NCBI GenBank assembly: GCA_017880705.1
Contig: JADGRS010000181.1
Coordinates: forward strand, 1 to 6,635
Source: Burkholderiales bacterium
Lineage (GTDB): Bacteria > Pseudomonadota > Gammaproteobacteria > Burkholderiales > Usitatibacteraceae
Direction of reading: 5' to 3'
Length of the DNA: 6,635 bases
The position numbers were made by a program, and so were the translations under genes. Below, in pieces: positions 1 to 6,635 of the stretch (positions within the stretch are counted from its first letter, which is position 1; each line of letters starts with the position of its first letter). The notes under the pieces were generated by a model that saw only the letters and a program-made list of their open reading frames with translations, did not search any database and was not told the DNA's origin.

Positions 1-1917
1 TCGCCGTACTCCCTCGGGACATTCATCACCTCCGGGCCTTCACTCACGTCCGGCACCGCGCCCGCGATCACCAGTCCGAACAGCGCAAGCTTTACGGTCA
101 ACTCGCCGGGCACATTCACCGTCACCGCGACGGGCAGTCCCGCAGCCACGCTGTCGGTGAGCGGCGCGCTGCCCTCCGGCGTCACCTTCACGCCGGGCAC
201 GGGCGCACTCGCGGGCACGCCCGCACTTGGGACCGTCGGGACCTACGCGCTGGCATTCACGGCGTCCAACGCCGTCACGCCCGACGCGGGCCAGGCGTTC
301 ACGCTCACGATCGCGAAGGCGAGCCAGACGATCACCTTCACCAATCCGGGCGCGCAGAACCTCAGCGCGACGTCGCTCTCACTCTCGGCGACTGCGACAT
401 CCGGGCTTGGCGTCTCGTTCAGCACGACCACGCATGCGTTGTGCTCGGTGTCGGGGTCGAGCGTCACGATGCTAGCCGCCGGGACCTGCGTGATCGATGC
501 CGACCAAGCGGGCGACGGCAATTACAACGCGGCGTCCACCGTGCAGCAGAGCTTCGTCGTCACGGCCACCGTCACTTCCGTGCCGCCTGCGATCACGAGC
601 GTCGACACGGTGACGTTCACTGTCAACGCGGCTGCGGCGCCCTTCACTATCACAGCGACGGGAACACCGACACCGGCGATCACGCAAGCGGGCGCGTTGC
701 CGGCGGGCATCGCCTTCACGCCCGGCACGAGCACGGCGACACTGAGCGGCGCGCCCGCGCTCGGCTCTGTCGGAAGCTACCACCTGAGCATCACCGCGAC
801 AGGGGCCGCGCCAGCGGCGAGCCAAGCGTTCACTTTGCTGATCGCCAAGGCGAACCAAACTGTCTCGTTCGCGGGTCCCGGTTCGTCGCAATCGTTGGGC
901 ACGGGGCCGATCGCGGTCGCGGCAACGGCGACATCGGGCCTCAGCGTCACATTCAGCTCGAGCACGCCCACGCGCTGCTTGATCACTGGCACGAGCGTGA
1001 CATTGCTGGGCGCCGGGACATGCACCATCAACGCGGACCAAAGCGGTGATGGCAACTACAACGGCGCACCGCAGGTATCGCAGAGCTTCATCGTCAACGC
1101 CGGTCGCCCGGGCGCGCCGGTCATCGGCGTCGCCACACCATTCCCGGGTTCGGCGTCGATCGCATTCGCGGCACCGGCGAGCGATGGCGGCAGTCCCGTC
1201 ACGGGCTACACACTGACTTGCAATCCGGGTGCGATCGCGCGATTGGCCACCTCTTCACCGATCACGGTAACCGGGCTCAACAACGGCACGGCGTACACCT
1301 GCTCCATCACTGCCACGAATGCCTTCGGGCCAGGGCCGGCGTCGGGCCTCGTGGGAATCACCCCGGCAGCGGCGAGGATCGTCAGTGCGCCGAGCGCGAC
1401 GGGCAGCGGCACCATCACCGCCGCGGTCAGCGGCGGCGGTGCGGGGTGCAGCTTCGCCACGGCGCGCTTCATTTCCGTCATCGGTGATCCTGCAAGCCCC
1501 CCGCCGGGCACGGCACCCGCTGGCGTATTGTTCCCGCACGGACTCTTCGACTTCACCACTGCGGGCTGCACCGGCGGATCCACGGTGACGTTCACGATCA
1601 CCTATCCATCGTCGCTGCCGCCCGCAATGAGGTATTTCAAGTACGGCCCGCGTCCCGGCCCTCTGCCCGCTGCCTGGTACGCTGTTCCCGCGACAGTCAC
1701 TGGCAACTCCATCACCTTCGACATTACCGATGGCGGGTTGGGCGACGACGACCTCGCCGCGAACGGCCTAGTCGCCGACCCGGGCGGGCCGGGTGTAGGT
1801 GGGGATCCCAACGCCATACCGACGCTGAGCGAATGGGCGATGATCATCCTCGCCATGCTCCTGCTCGCCATCGGCCTTCGGCGCGCGCGCCCGGATGGCG
1901 TCGGATGTGCCGAATGA
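1..1917 (+). CDS. IPTL-CTERM modular surface protein with Ig-like repeats, FN3-like and choice-of-anchor U-like domains (5' partial)
   Basis: The frame is open from base 1 with no stop, and the bases before the first candidate start (GTG 157) encode sequence that aligns with the repeat. The gene therefore starts upstream of the window and 157 is not its start. Residues are numbered from base 1 (638 visible). Residues 22-108 and 197-285 look like putative-Ig (He_PIG-type) folds, with the ALPSGVTFTPGTG and ALPAGIAFTPGT motifs. Residues 109-196 and 286-367 are beta-rich units beginning QTITF/QTVSF and containing AAGTCVIDADQAGDGNYN-like motifs. Residues 368-456 resemble fibronectin type III (DGGSPVTGYTL, NGTAYTCSITATN). 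Residues 458-596 resemble the choice-of-anchor U domain, with Cys pairs and FDITDGGLGDDD. The tail is IPTLSEW (606-612), a ~14-residue hydrophobic segment and RRAR (627-630): an IPTL-CTERM sorting signal. By family knowledge such proteins are exported and probably processed by an exosortase-type enzyme. Composition is rich in Ala/Thr/Ser/Gly and poor in charge. An adhesin or surface-layer role is inference; the ligand is unknown. The signal peptide lies outside the window. Confidence 0.9.
   Translation, partial: SPYSLGTFITSGPSLTSGTAPAITSPNSASFTVNSPGTFTVTATGSPAATLSVSGALPSGVTFTPGTGALAGTPALGTVGTYALAFTASNAVTPDAGQAFTLTIAKASQTITFTNPGAQNLSATSLSLSATATSGLGVSFSTTTHALCSVSGSSVTMLAAGTCVIDADQAGDGNYNAASTVQQSFVVTATVTSVPPAITSVDTVTFTVNAAAAPFTITATGTPTPAITQAGALPAGIAFTPGTSTATLSGAPALGSVGSYHLSITATGAAPAASQAFTLLIAKANQTVSFAGPGSSQSLGTGPIAVAATATSGLSVTFSSSTPTRCLITGTSVTLLGAGTCTINADQSGDGNYNGAPQVSQSFIVNAGRPGAPVIGVATPFPGSASIAFAAPASDGGSPVTGYTLTCNPGAIARLATSSPITVTGLNNGTAYTCSITATNAFGPGPASGLVGITPAAARIVSAPSATGSGTITAAVSGGGAGCSFATARFISVIGDPASPPPGTAPAGVLFPHGLFDFTTAGCTGGSTVTFTITYPSSLPPAMRYFKYGPRPGPLPAAWYAVPATVTGNSITFDITDGGLGDDDLAANGLVADPGGPGVGGDPNAIPTLSEWAMIILAMLLLAIGLRRARPDGVGCAE
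64..588 (+). repeat. Coding tandem repeat, unit 1 (175 codons)
   Basis: This is the first of two head-to-tail copies inside the surface-protein gene. It opens AITSPNSASFTVN and closes QQSFVVTATVTSVPP. It aligns along its whole length with unit 2: TATGSP/TATGTP, GALPSG/GALPAG, PALGTVGTY/PALGSVGSY, QAFTLTIAKASQT/QAFTLLIAKANQT, LSATATSGL/VAATATSGL and AGTCVIDADQAGDGNYN/AGTCTINADQSGDGNYN. Each unit combines an Ig-like part with a second beta-rich part. The copies are diverged at the DNA level, so this is an old duplication rather than a recent slippage array. Confidence 0.85.
589..1101 (+). repeat. Coding tandem repeat, unit 2 (171 codons)
   Basis: This is the second copy of the ~173-residue unit. 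It opens AITSVDTVTFTVN and closes SQSFIVNAGRPG, where the fibronectin III-like domain takes over. It differs from unit 1 by a few small indels, such as the extra residues in TPGTSTATLSG against TPGTGALAG. One Cys pair (TRCLITGTSV...AGTC) matches CSVSGSSV...AGTC of unit 1, consistent with a conserved disulfide in an exported protein; the disulfide is inference. Confidence 0.85.
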
Positions 1918-1969
1918 TCCGCGTTTCCGCAATGCAATTTGCAGTGGTCGGCGCTTTGGCGCGCGCGTA

Positions 1970-2000
1970 GCCTTCATCCGGTGCAAGAGACGGATGAGGC
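1970..2000 (+). other. Imperfect hairpin between the surface-protein gene and the small ORF
   Basis: GCCTTCATCCG (1970-1980) can pair with CGGATGAGGC (1991-2000). This gives ten base pairs with a single bulged T at 1974 and a 10-base loop. No T-tract follows on the plus strand, so it is not a standard intrinsic terminator. The 3' arm contains the GAGG (1996-1999) that is the best ribosome binding site for the ORF starting at 2006, so folding would hide that site. It could be a processing or decay barrier for the upstream mRNA, a REP-like palindrome, or a translational control element. The pairing is visible; the role is unknown. Confidence 0.5.
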
Positions 2001-2005
2001 CCGCG

Positions 2006-2197
2006 ATGCTTGACGACGTGCGTAGTCACGACCCCAGACCCGATGAGACGGAGCTCGCATGGATGCAGACGGACCCGCTGCGCGCCGCGGCACGACTCCT
2101 GATGCTCGTGGCACTGGCGGTCTCCATCGGCACCGCGGCGAGCCAGTTCGTCGGCCCGGACACCCAGTCGGGCGCGGTCGTCGCGAAAGCCCGCTAG
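2006..2197 (+). CDS. Hypothetical small single-pass membrane protein, 63 residues
   Basis: I do not recognise this protein. The frame runs from ATG 2006 to TAG 2195-2197. The start was chosen because GAGG (1996-1999) sits 6 bases upstream; ATG 1994 and ATG 1895 are in frame but have poorer or no ribosome binding sites, and 1895 lies inside the surface-protein gene. Residues 1-27 are acidic and hydrophilic. Residues 28-48 (from AAR through LLMLVALAVSIGTAASQF) form one probable membrane helix. R26 and R30 on the N-terminal flank suggest the N-terminus is cytoplasmic. A short polar tail ends in KAR. The gene lies 88 bases after the surface-protein gene, on the same strand, and could share its transcript. 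It converges on glmU with 9 bases between stop codons. It may be a real small inner-membrane protein or a chance ORF in GC-rich DNA; the coherent membrane helix and the ribosome binding site favour real. Confidence 0.5.
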   Translation: MLDDVRSHDPRPDETELAWMQTDPLRAAARLLMLVALAVSIGTAASQFVGPDTQSGAVVAKAR

Positions 2198-2206
2198 CCG
2201 CCCGCG

Positions 2207-3583
2207 TCACTTCTTGCGGGGTCGCTTCCAGCCGGGGTCGGTCACCTGCTTCGCTTCGGTAAGCGTGAGGCCGCCCGGAGGCACGTCCTTCACGATGGTG
2301 GCGCCCGCGGCGATCGTCGCGCCCTTGCCGACGGTCACCGGCGCGACCAGCTGCACGTCGGAGCCGATCTGCACGTCGTCCTCGATCACCGTGCGGTGCT
2401 TGTTCGCTCCATCGTAGTTGCAGGTGATGGTGCCCGCGCCGATGTTGACGGCGCTCCCGACCGACGAATCGCCGACATAGGCGAGATGGTTGGCCTTGCT
2501 GCCGCGGCCGAACGTGCTCGCCTTCACCTCGACGAAGTTGCCGATATGCACGTCGTCGGCGAGTTGCGTGCCGGGCCGGATGCGCGCGTATGGACCGATG
2601 CGGGCATTGGCGCCGATCACGGCTCCTTCGACGAGCGTGAAGGGCCTGATCTCGGTCCCCGCGCCGACGGTGGAATCCCGAAGGATGCAGTTCGCGCCGA
2701 TGTGCACGCCATCGGCCAGCGACACGCGGCCCTCGAAGATGCAGTTCACGTCGATCGACACGTCGCGGCCGCAAGCAAGCTCGCCGCGCACGTCGATGCG
2801 CGACGGGTCTGCGAGGGTGACTCCGGATTCGAGAAGGCGTGCGGCTTGGTTCATTTGGAAACGTCGCTCGAGGGATGCGAGCTCGGCCATGCTGTTCACG
2901 CCGAGGCTTTCGTGGGCGGCGCGTGGATGCCGCACTTCCACTGCGACACCTTCCGCGACCGCGGCGGCCACGACGTCGGTCAGATAATACTCGCCCTGCG
3001 CGTTGTCGTTGCGCAGCGCCGAGAGCCACGCCGCGAGCTTGCGCCTCGGGGCGGCAAGGATGCCGGTATTCACTTCGCGAATCGCGCGCTCCGCGTCGGT
3101 CGCGTCCTTTTCCTCGACGATGCGCGCCACGCGTCCGTTCGCATCGCGCGCGATGCGGCCATATCCCTTCGGATCGGCGATCTCCTGCGTAAGGAGGGCC
3201 AAGCGATCGCCGCCGGCCGCATCGACGAGCGCTCGCAACGTTTCTGCGCCGATGAGCGGAACATCGCCGTAGAGAACGAGCACTGTCCCCTCATCTTCCA
3301 GGTGCGGCATGGCCTGGAGCACCGCATGGCCGGTGCCGAGCTGGCGTTCCTGCCCCACCCACACGACATCCGCGGCGGCGACGCGCTCGCGCACGGCCTG
3401 CGCGCCGTGGCCCACCACGACGCACAAGTGCCGGGGTGACAGCAGGCGCGCGGCGGCGATCACGTGGGCAAGCAGGGGGCGCCCTGCGAGGGGGTGCAGG
3501 ACCTTCGGCAACGACGAGTACATGCGCTTGCCCTGGCCCGCGGCGAGCACGACGACTTGAAGGGAAGGTGCGGAGGATGTCAT
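2207..3583 (-). CDS. glmU: Bifunctional UDP-N-acetylglucosamine pyrophosphorylase / glucosamine-1-phosphate N-acetyltransferase
   Basis: GlmU is a cytoplasmic trimer. It acetylates glucosamine-1-phosphate with acetyl-CoA, then joins the product to UTP to give UDP-GlcNAc for peptidoglycan and LPS. The protein has 458 residues against 456 in E. coli, so it is full length. The N-terminal Rossmann-like domain (about 1-230) has LAAGQGKRM (13-21) with K27 in LPKVLH, QLGTGHA (81-87), metal-binding D107 in YGD and N230 in GVN. The C-terminal left-handed beta-helix (about 255-458) shows hexapeptide repeats, catalytic H366 in [24 protein letters not shown] (380-392) and the C-terminal GWKRPRKK. The start ATG 3581-3583 gives the expected N-terminus, and no better in-frame start exists. 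No clear Shine-Dalgarno precedes it; the upstream bases are the T-tract of the atp terminator and TCCCTCG. It follows atpC, as in E. coli, but glmS does not follow it here. Confidence 0.97.
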   Translation of the reverse strand: MTSSAPSLQVVVLAAGQGKRMYSSLPKVLHPLAGRPLLAHVIAAARLLSPRHLCVVVGHGAQAVRERVAAADVVWVGQERQLGTGHAVLQAMPHLEDEGTVLVLYGDVPLIGAETLRALVDAAGGDRLALLTQEIADPKGYGRIARDANGRVARIVEEKDATDAERAIREVNTGILAAPRRKLAAWLSALRNDNAQGEYYLTDVVAAAVAEGVAVEVRHPRAAHESLGVNSMAELASLERRFQMNQAARLLESGVTLADPSRIDVRGELACGRDVSIDVNCIFEGRVSLADGVHIGANCILRDSTVGAGTEIRPFTLVEGAVIGANARIGPYARIRPGTQLADDVHIGNFVEVKASTFGRGSKANHLAYVGDSSVGSAVNIGAGTITCNYDGANKHRTVIEDDVQIGSDVQLVAPVTVGKGATIAAGATIVKDVPPGGLTLTEAKQVTDPGWKRPRKK

Positions 3584-3596
3584 CGAGGGACGGCGG

Positions 3597-3625
3597 AAAC
3601 AAAAAGGGCAGGGTTTCCCCTGCCC
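3597..3625 (-). terminator. Intrinsic (Rho-independent) terminator of the atp operon
   Basis: Read on the minus strand, GGGCAGGG (3625-3618) pairs perfectly with CCCTGCCC (3613-3606) around a GAAA tetraloop. TTTTTGTTT (3605-3597) follows at once. An 8-bp GC-rich stem with a GNRA loop and a T-tract is a textbook intrinsic terminator. It lies 68 bases past the atpC stop codon and 13 bases before the glmU start codon. It works only in the minus direction, because the plus strand has no T-tract after the stem. Either it ends atp transcription or it attenuates read-through into glmU. Confidence 0.9.
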
Positions 3626-3682
3626 GGATGTGTTGCGCCTCTAATCAAGGAGTTTCGTGATCCCCCCTCAACTACTGTACGA

Positions 3683-3711
3683 ATTGTAGCACTTCAGCGG
3701 CGTTTGCGCAG
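3683..3711 (-). promoter_or_regulatory. Candidate sigma70-type promoter for glmU at the end of atpC
   Basis: On the minus strand TACAAT (3688-3683) matches five of six bases of the -10 consensus. CTGCGC (3711-3706), a poor -35, lies 17 bases upstream. The -35 would fall inside the last codons of atpC. Transcription would begin near 3676 and would still meet the terminator at 3625-3597 before glmU. This is a weak call made from two hexamers; its position is plausible because glmU otherwise lacks a promoter beyond the terminator. Confidence 0.25.
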
Positions 3712-4113
3712 GTTGCGGATGGCGGCGAGCTGCGCGACAGCCTGGGCGAGCTCGGCCTGCGCCTTGGCGAATTCCATCGCGCCCGCATTGCTGGCGAGCG
3801 CCTCCTTTGCCAGGCGCTCGGCCTCCATGGCTTTCGCCTCGTCGAGATCGTGGGCGCGAACCGACGTGTCCGCGAGCACCGTGACGCGGTCGGGCTGCAC
3901 CTCCATCATGCCGCCGGAGACGTAGATGACCTCCTCCTCGGCGCCGGCCTGGAGGATGCGCACCGTTCCCGGCTTGATCCGCGTGAGGAGCGGCGCGTGC
4001 TCGGGCAGGATCCCGAGCTCGCCGGCCTCGCCGGGCGCGATCACCATCTCGGCCGGCCCGGAAAAGATCTGCTGTTCCGCGCTGACGATGTCGACGTGCA
4101 GGGTCTTGGCCAT
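3694..4113 (-). CDS. atpC: F1 ATP synthase epsilon subunit
   Basis: Epsilon is part of the central rotor stalk of F1. It links gamma to the c-ring and can inhibit ATP hydrolysis through its C-terminal helices. The 139 residues match the usual bacterial length. The N-terminal beta-sandwich (about 1-86) includes the family signature [14 protein letters not shown] (31-44), followed by IKPGTVRI and [19 protein letters not shown]. The C-terminal part (about 88-138) is an Ala/Glu-rich helical hairpin ending in RNLRKRR. The start ATG 4111-4113 gives [10 protein letters not shown], the expected N-terminus; the ribosome binding site is weak (GAAAG). It begins 21 bases after the atpD stop and is the last atp gene before the terminator, so it is almost certainly expressed from the operon transcript and perhaps translationally coupled to atpD. 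Confidence 0.97.
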   Translation of the reverse strand: MAKTLHVDIVSAEQQIFSGPAEMVIAPGEAGELGILPEHAPLLTRIKPGTVRILQAGAEEEVIYVSGGMMEVQPDRVTVLADTSVRAHDLDEAKAMEAERLAKEALASNAGAMEFAKAQAELAQAVAQLAAIRNLRKRR

Positions 4114-4134
4114 GTTGTCTTTCGCTGGACGCGC

Positions 4135-5583
<1,449 letters not shown>

Positions 5584-5602
5584 CTATTCCCGTGTGAATG
5601 CT

Positions 5603-6478
5603 TCAGACGGCCGCGGCGCCGCTCACGATCTCCGACAATTCCTTGGTGATCGCCGCCTGCCGCGTCTTGTTGTAAATGAGGGTGAGGTCGTCGATCACGC
5701 TCGATGCGTTGTCGCTCGCGCTCTTCATCGCCACCATGCGCGCCGACTGCTCGCTCGCGATGTTCTCGGCGACCGACTGGTAGATGATCTGCTCCACGTA
5801 GCGCGTGAGGAGCTGGTCGAGCACGGCGCGCGCGTCGGGCTCGTAGAGGTAGTCCCAATTCTTGCGGGTGGCCGCCTTGTCCTCGCGCAGGCGATCGGCC
5901 GGAAGCGGCAGCAGCTGTTCGATCACCGGCTCCTGCTTCATCGTGTTGATGAAGCGCGTGTAGACGATGTAGAGCGTTTCGATCCTGCCCTCGGCGAACG
6001 CGTCGATCATCACCTTGACCGGGCCGACGAGCCGCTCCATGTGCGGCGTGTCGCCGATCGCAGTGAGGTGCGAGACGATGTTGCCGCCGAAGCGCTGCAG
6101 GAATCCGAACCCCTTGTTGCCGATGGCGCAGAACTGCACGCCGCGGCCTTCGCCCTGCCACTCGCGGGCCTTGCTCAGGGTGAGACGCAGCACGTTGGTG
6201 TTGAGCCCCCCGCACAAGCCCTTGTCGGAAGTGATGACGATCGCGCCGACGTCCTTCCCGCCTTCGCGCTTGATGAGGAACGGGTGGCGGTATTCCGGGT
6301 TCGCGTACGCCAGGTGGGCCGCGATGGTGCGGATCTTGTCTCCATAGGGGCGCGCGTGGCGCATGCGCTCCTGGGCCTTCCTCATCTTGGAGGCGGCGAC
6401 CATCTCCATGGCCTTGGTGATCTTGCGCGTGTTCTGGACGCTCTTGATCTTGGTTCGGATTTCTCTGGAGCCCGCCAT
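5603..6478 (-). CDS. atpG: F1 ATP synthase gamma subunit
   Basis: Gamma is the rotating shaft of F1. Its N- and C-terminal helices form a coiled coil inside the alpha3beta3 ring and couple proton flow through Fo to catalysis in beta. The 291 residues compare with 287 in E. coli and align throughout. The N-terminal helix contains [17 protein letters not shown] and [11 protein letters not shown], with M24 equivalent to E. coli gamma-Met23. The family signature [10 protein letters not shown] is at 84-93. The C-terminal helix has [16 protein letters not shown] and ends [15 protein letters not shown], nearly identical to E. coli. Start ATG 6476-6478 gives the conserved MAG N-terminus, and AGGA lies 10-12 bases upstream. 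It starts 12 bases after the atpA stop. Confidence 0.97.
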   Translation of the reverse strand: MAGSREIRTKIKSVQNTRKITKAMEMVAASKMRKAQERMRHARPYGDKIRTIAAHLAYANPEYRHPFLIKREGGKDVGAIVITSDKGLCGGLNTNVLRLTLSKAREWQGEGRGVQFCAIGNKGFGFLQRFGGNIVSHLTAIGDTPHMERLVGPVKVMIDAFAEGRIETLYIVYTRFINTMKQEPVIEQLLPLPADRLREDKAATRKNWDYLYEPDARAVLDQLLTRYVEQIIYQSVAENIASEQSARMVAMKSASDNASSVIDDLTLIYNKTRQAAITKELSEIVSGAAAV

Positions 6479-6490
6479 GTCTAGCTATTC

Positions 6491-6634
6491 CTAGTAGGTG
6501 CCGTTCTTTTTGAAGTCTTTGATGGCCTCGTGCAGCTTGGCCTCGTCGTCCTTCGTCAGGTCCTTGGTGGACTCGATCCGGTCGATCAGCTCGCCGTACT
6601 TGCCCTTCACGTAGTCGCGCATGGCGCGCTCCGC
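6491..6634 (-). CDS. atpA: F1 ATP synthase alpha subunit, C-terminal end (5' partial)
   Basis: Only the last 47 codons and TAG (6493-6491) are in the window; the rest lies beyond the right edge. The visible residues run AERAMRDYVKGKYGELI through DLTKDDEAKLHEA to DFKKNGTY. The aromatic C-terminus after a DFKKxG motif is typical of betaproteobacterial AtpA, whose C-terminal helical bundle it would complete. Position also supports the call: it directly precedes atpG, with a 12-base gap, in the standard atpA-atpG-atpD-atpC order. Alpha forms the non-catalytic nucleotide sites of the F1 ring. Too little is visible to judge any unusual feature. Confidence 0.9.
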   Translation of the reverse strand, partial: AERAMRDYVKGKYGELIDRIESTKDLTKDDEAKLHEAIKDFKKNGTY

Positions 6635-6635
6635 G

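Noticed and set aside
157..159. GTG 157 as the start codon of the surface-protein gene
   Set aside because: The 52 codons before it are open and encode the start of repeat unit 1, which aligns with unit 2, so the gene continues upstream.
2201..2220. CCCGC...GCGGG inverted repeat at the convergent gene junction as a terminator
   Set aside because: Only five base pairs with a 10-base loop and no T-tract; too weak to call, and it overlaps the glmU 3' end.
1974..3029. A 351-codon minus-strand frame overlapping glmU in another frame
   Set aside because: It is Arg-rich out-of-frame translation of glmU with no independent evidence.
2396..3439. A 347-codon open frame on the plus strand across glmU
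   Set aside because: It is a shadow of glmU, with no motifs and composition typical of an antisense frame; glmU is intact with all active-site motifs.
3582..3648. A possible TTG-started 22-codon leader peptide running through the terminator and ending at TGA overlapping the glmU ATG
   Set aside because: The frame is open and the overlap is tempting. However, TTG is a rare start, the nearest purine-rich stretch is about 12 bases away, and a short open frame in GC-rich DNA is expected by chance.

Overview
The window looks like a chromosomal segment of a high-GC betaproteobacterium. Two lines of evidence support this. The ATP synthase genes are of betaproteobacterial type (for example DELSPED in AtpD, where E. 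coli has DELSEED), and the first gene ends in an IPTL-CTERM surface-sorting tail, a signal best known from Betaproteobacteria. Genus cannot be fixed from the sequence alone.

Layout. Bases 1-1917 (+) are the 3' part of a gene for a large exported, modular surface protein. It carries two tandem copies of a ~173-residue Ig-like repeat, one fibronectin type III-like domain, a choice-of-anchor U-like domain, and an IPTLSEW + hydrophobic + Arg-rich tail. Bases 1970-2000 form an imperfect hairpin. A probable 63-codon membrane-protein gene (2006-2197, +) follows. It converges on glmU, with only 9 bases between the stop codons.

Bases 2207-6634 are all on the minus strand. Read in transcription order they are atpA (3' end only), atpG, atpD, atpC and then glmU. 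The atp genes are 12, 22 and 21 bases apart and are clearly one operon, encoding the alpha, gamma, beta and epsilon subunits of F1. A textbook intrinsic terminator (3597-3625) closes the atp operon. glmU starts only 13 bases beyond its T-tract, so glmU must depend on read-through, on a promoter upstream of the terminator, or on some antitermination. The atp-glmU order is ancient and shared with E. coli; glmS, the usual partner of glmU there, is not next to it here.

Functionally the minus-strand block is housekeeping: F1 ATP synthase for energy conversion, and GlmU making UDP-GlcNAc for peptidoglycan and LPS. The plus-strand block is accessory cell-surface material. I see no RNA gene, mobile element, CRISPR array or defence system. 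No stretch over 300 bases lacks a gene. The points most worth a second look are the terminator set against the glmU start, the hairpin that overlaps the likely ribosome binding site of the small ORF, and the small ORF itself.
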